Shown here: positions 50,851 to 51,173 of the stretch, piece after piece | How positions within the stretch are numbered: position 1 is the first letter of the stretch | Layout of the letters: each line of letters begins with the position of its first letter | Source of the DNA: SVEL01 sp045123575 | GTDB lineage: Bacteria > Bacillota > Clostridia > Lachnospirales > Lachnospiraceae | Direction: 5' to 3' | Assembly (NCBI GenBank): GCA_045123575.1 | Contig: JBGVKG010000016.1 | Span: 1 to 51,173 of the forward strand | Length of the DNA: 51,173 nucleotides | Notes under the pieces: model-generated | Database searches by the model: none | What the model saw: only the letters and a program-made list of their open reading frames with translations | Told to the model about the DNA's origin: nothing | Program-made: the position numbers and the translations under genes

Positions 50851-51127
50851 TGCACTATAGGTCAGAACAACCTAGCCAAGGATGATTTGCATGGATGAGT
50901 ACAGCATTGCAGATTTTCGTGAAGTTTTCATCGCCCCACCTCACAAATAATGCAGCCTGCCGAACCTGTTTGATGGAGCTTGCCCCTTTATAGGGCAAGC
51001 GACTGAGTTGTGCAGGCAGGCTACTTGCAATAAGCATTTTGTGAGGTGGGGCGAATGAAAATAGAAAATCGAAACAGCTGTACTCACCATACAAACATCT
51101 TGGCTGGTTGTCTGCCTCGATATTGCA
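50851..51127. repeat. large foldback element with GC-richer stem
   Basis: Two arms of about 130 bases are complementary almost throughout. Examples are GCCCCACCTCACAAA (50933-50947) with TTTGTGAGGTGGGGC (51038-51052), AGCCAAG with CTTGGCT, GAGTACAGC with GCTGTACTC, and a central GCTTGCCC (50978-50985) with GGGCAAGC (50993-51000). Differences are mostly single-base bulges in one arm. It is MITE-like or a structured RNA. An ORF on the minus strand through it is not considered real. A further hairpin (51133-51159) adjoins, and the element may continue past the window. Confidence 0.7.
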
Positions 51128-51132
51128 CAATT

Positions 51133-51159
51133 AATCGTAGTTGCTATGCAACTGCGATT
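51133..51159. repeat. hairpin next to the foldback element
   Basis: AATCGTAGTTGC (51133-51144) pairs with GCAACTGCGATT (51148-51159) with one wobble around a three-base loop. It lies beside the large foldback and may be part of the same element. Confidence 0.6.
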
Positions 51160-51173
51160 TGTCGGGCGCTTTG

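Noticed and set aside
50855..51130. 91-codon minus-strand ORF inside the right-edge foldback
   Set aside because: It runs through both arms and the loop of a strong inverted repeat; open frame is expected from the GC-richer stem. Similar ORFs may be annotated in databases, but the structure is the better explanation.
1..51173. tRNA or rRNA genes
   Set aside because: No cloverleaf with a CCA end or rRNA-like block was seen in any intergenic stretch read; a tRNAscan run would be decisive.

Overview
The window reads as a piece of chromosome from an AT-rich, low-GC Gram-positive anaerobe of the Clostridia, most probably a Lachnospiraceae gut or rumen species. The grounds are strong AGGAGG-type ribosome sites, short SerA and ArgC types, an argC-argJ-argB cluster beside divergent argG, comEC followed by holA and rpsT, a GerMN lipoprotein, a glycogen branching enzyme, a CofE-like ligase in a lineage not known for F420, and many small XRE, AAA and radical SAM accessory genes. 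The family assignment is inference; no rRNA or tRNA gene is visible.

Left part (1-10.4 kb). Two AAA/DUF4143 ATPases face each other (277-1635 + and 2588-3943 -). Each is preceded by a short motif repeated every three helical turns or so. Between them lie a complete mini transcription unit (promoter, 37-codon ORF containing an in-frame pentanucleotide tandem repeat, strong terminator) and a Thr-rich lipoprotein. Housekeeping-type genes follow: serA, a PlsC acyltransferase, a MacB-like ABC fusion with a Met-rich loop, a long foldback element, and an isochorismatase-type hydrolase.

Accessory region (10.4-28.8 kb). A KAP P-loop NTPase, a small Cys-rich tail-anchored protein, a CbbX-like ATPase with a damaged Walker A, a WYL regulator, a decayed gene and a metallophosphoesterase form a defence-like block. 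Next come a four-gene unit (two PH-domain membrane proteins, a PHP phosphatase, a TPR-type membrane protein), an XRE regulator with a pentapeptide-periodic hydrophobic tail, an Rpn-type nuclease, and another XRE regulator. The most interesting locus is 24946-27372. There a radical SAM/SPASM maturase with a PqqD-like N-terminus is followed at once by a 37-residue, three-cysteine peptide ORF, a terminator, and a PIN-like nuclease. This looks like a RiPP (ribosomally made, modified peptide) cassette with an unusual nuclease partner. A zinc-ribbon peptide, a DnaJ-domain protein and a truncated antitoxin follow.

Right part (28.8-51.2 kb). CofE-like ligase, M18 aminopeptidase, a polar amino acid ABC transporter, and the arginine genes (argG divergent from argC-argJ-argB) with a perfect 18-base ARG box by argG and weaker sites by argC. 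Then comes a six-gene run of comEA, response regulator, histidine kinase, GerMN lipoprotein, comEC and holA, followed by rpsT with a structured leader, glgB and an MscS channel. The window ends inside a GC-richer foldback element of about 280 bases.
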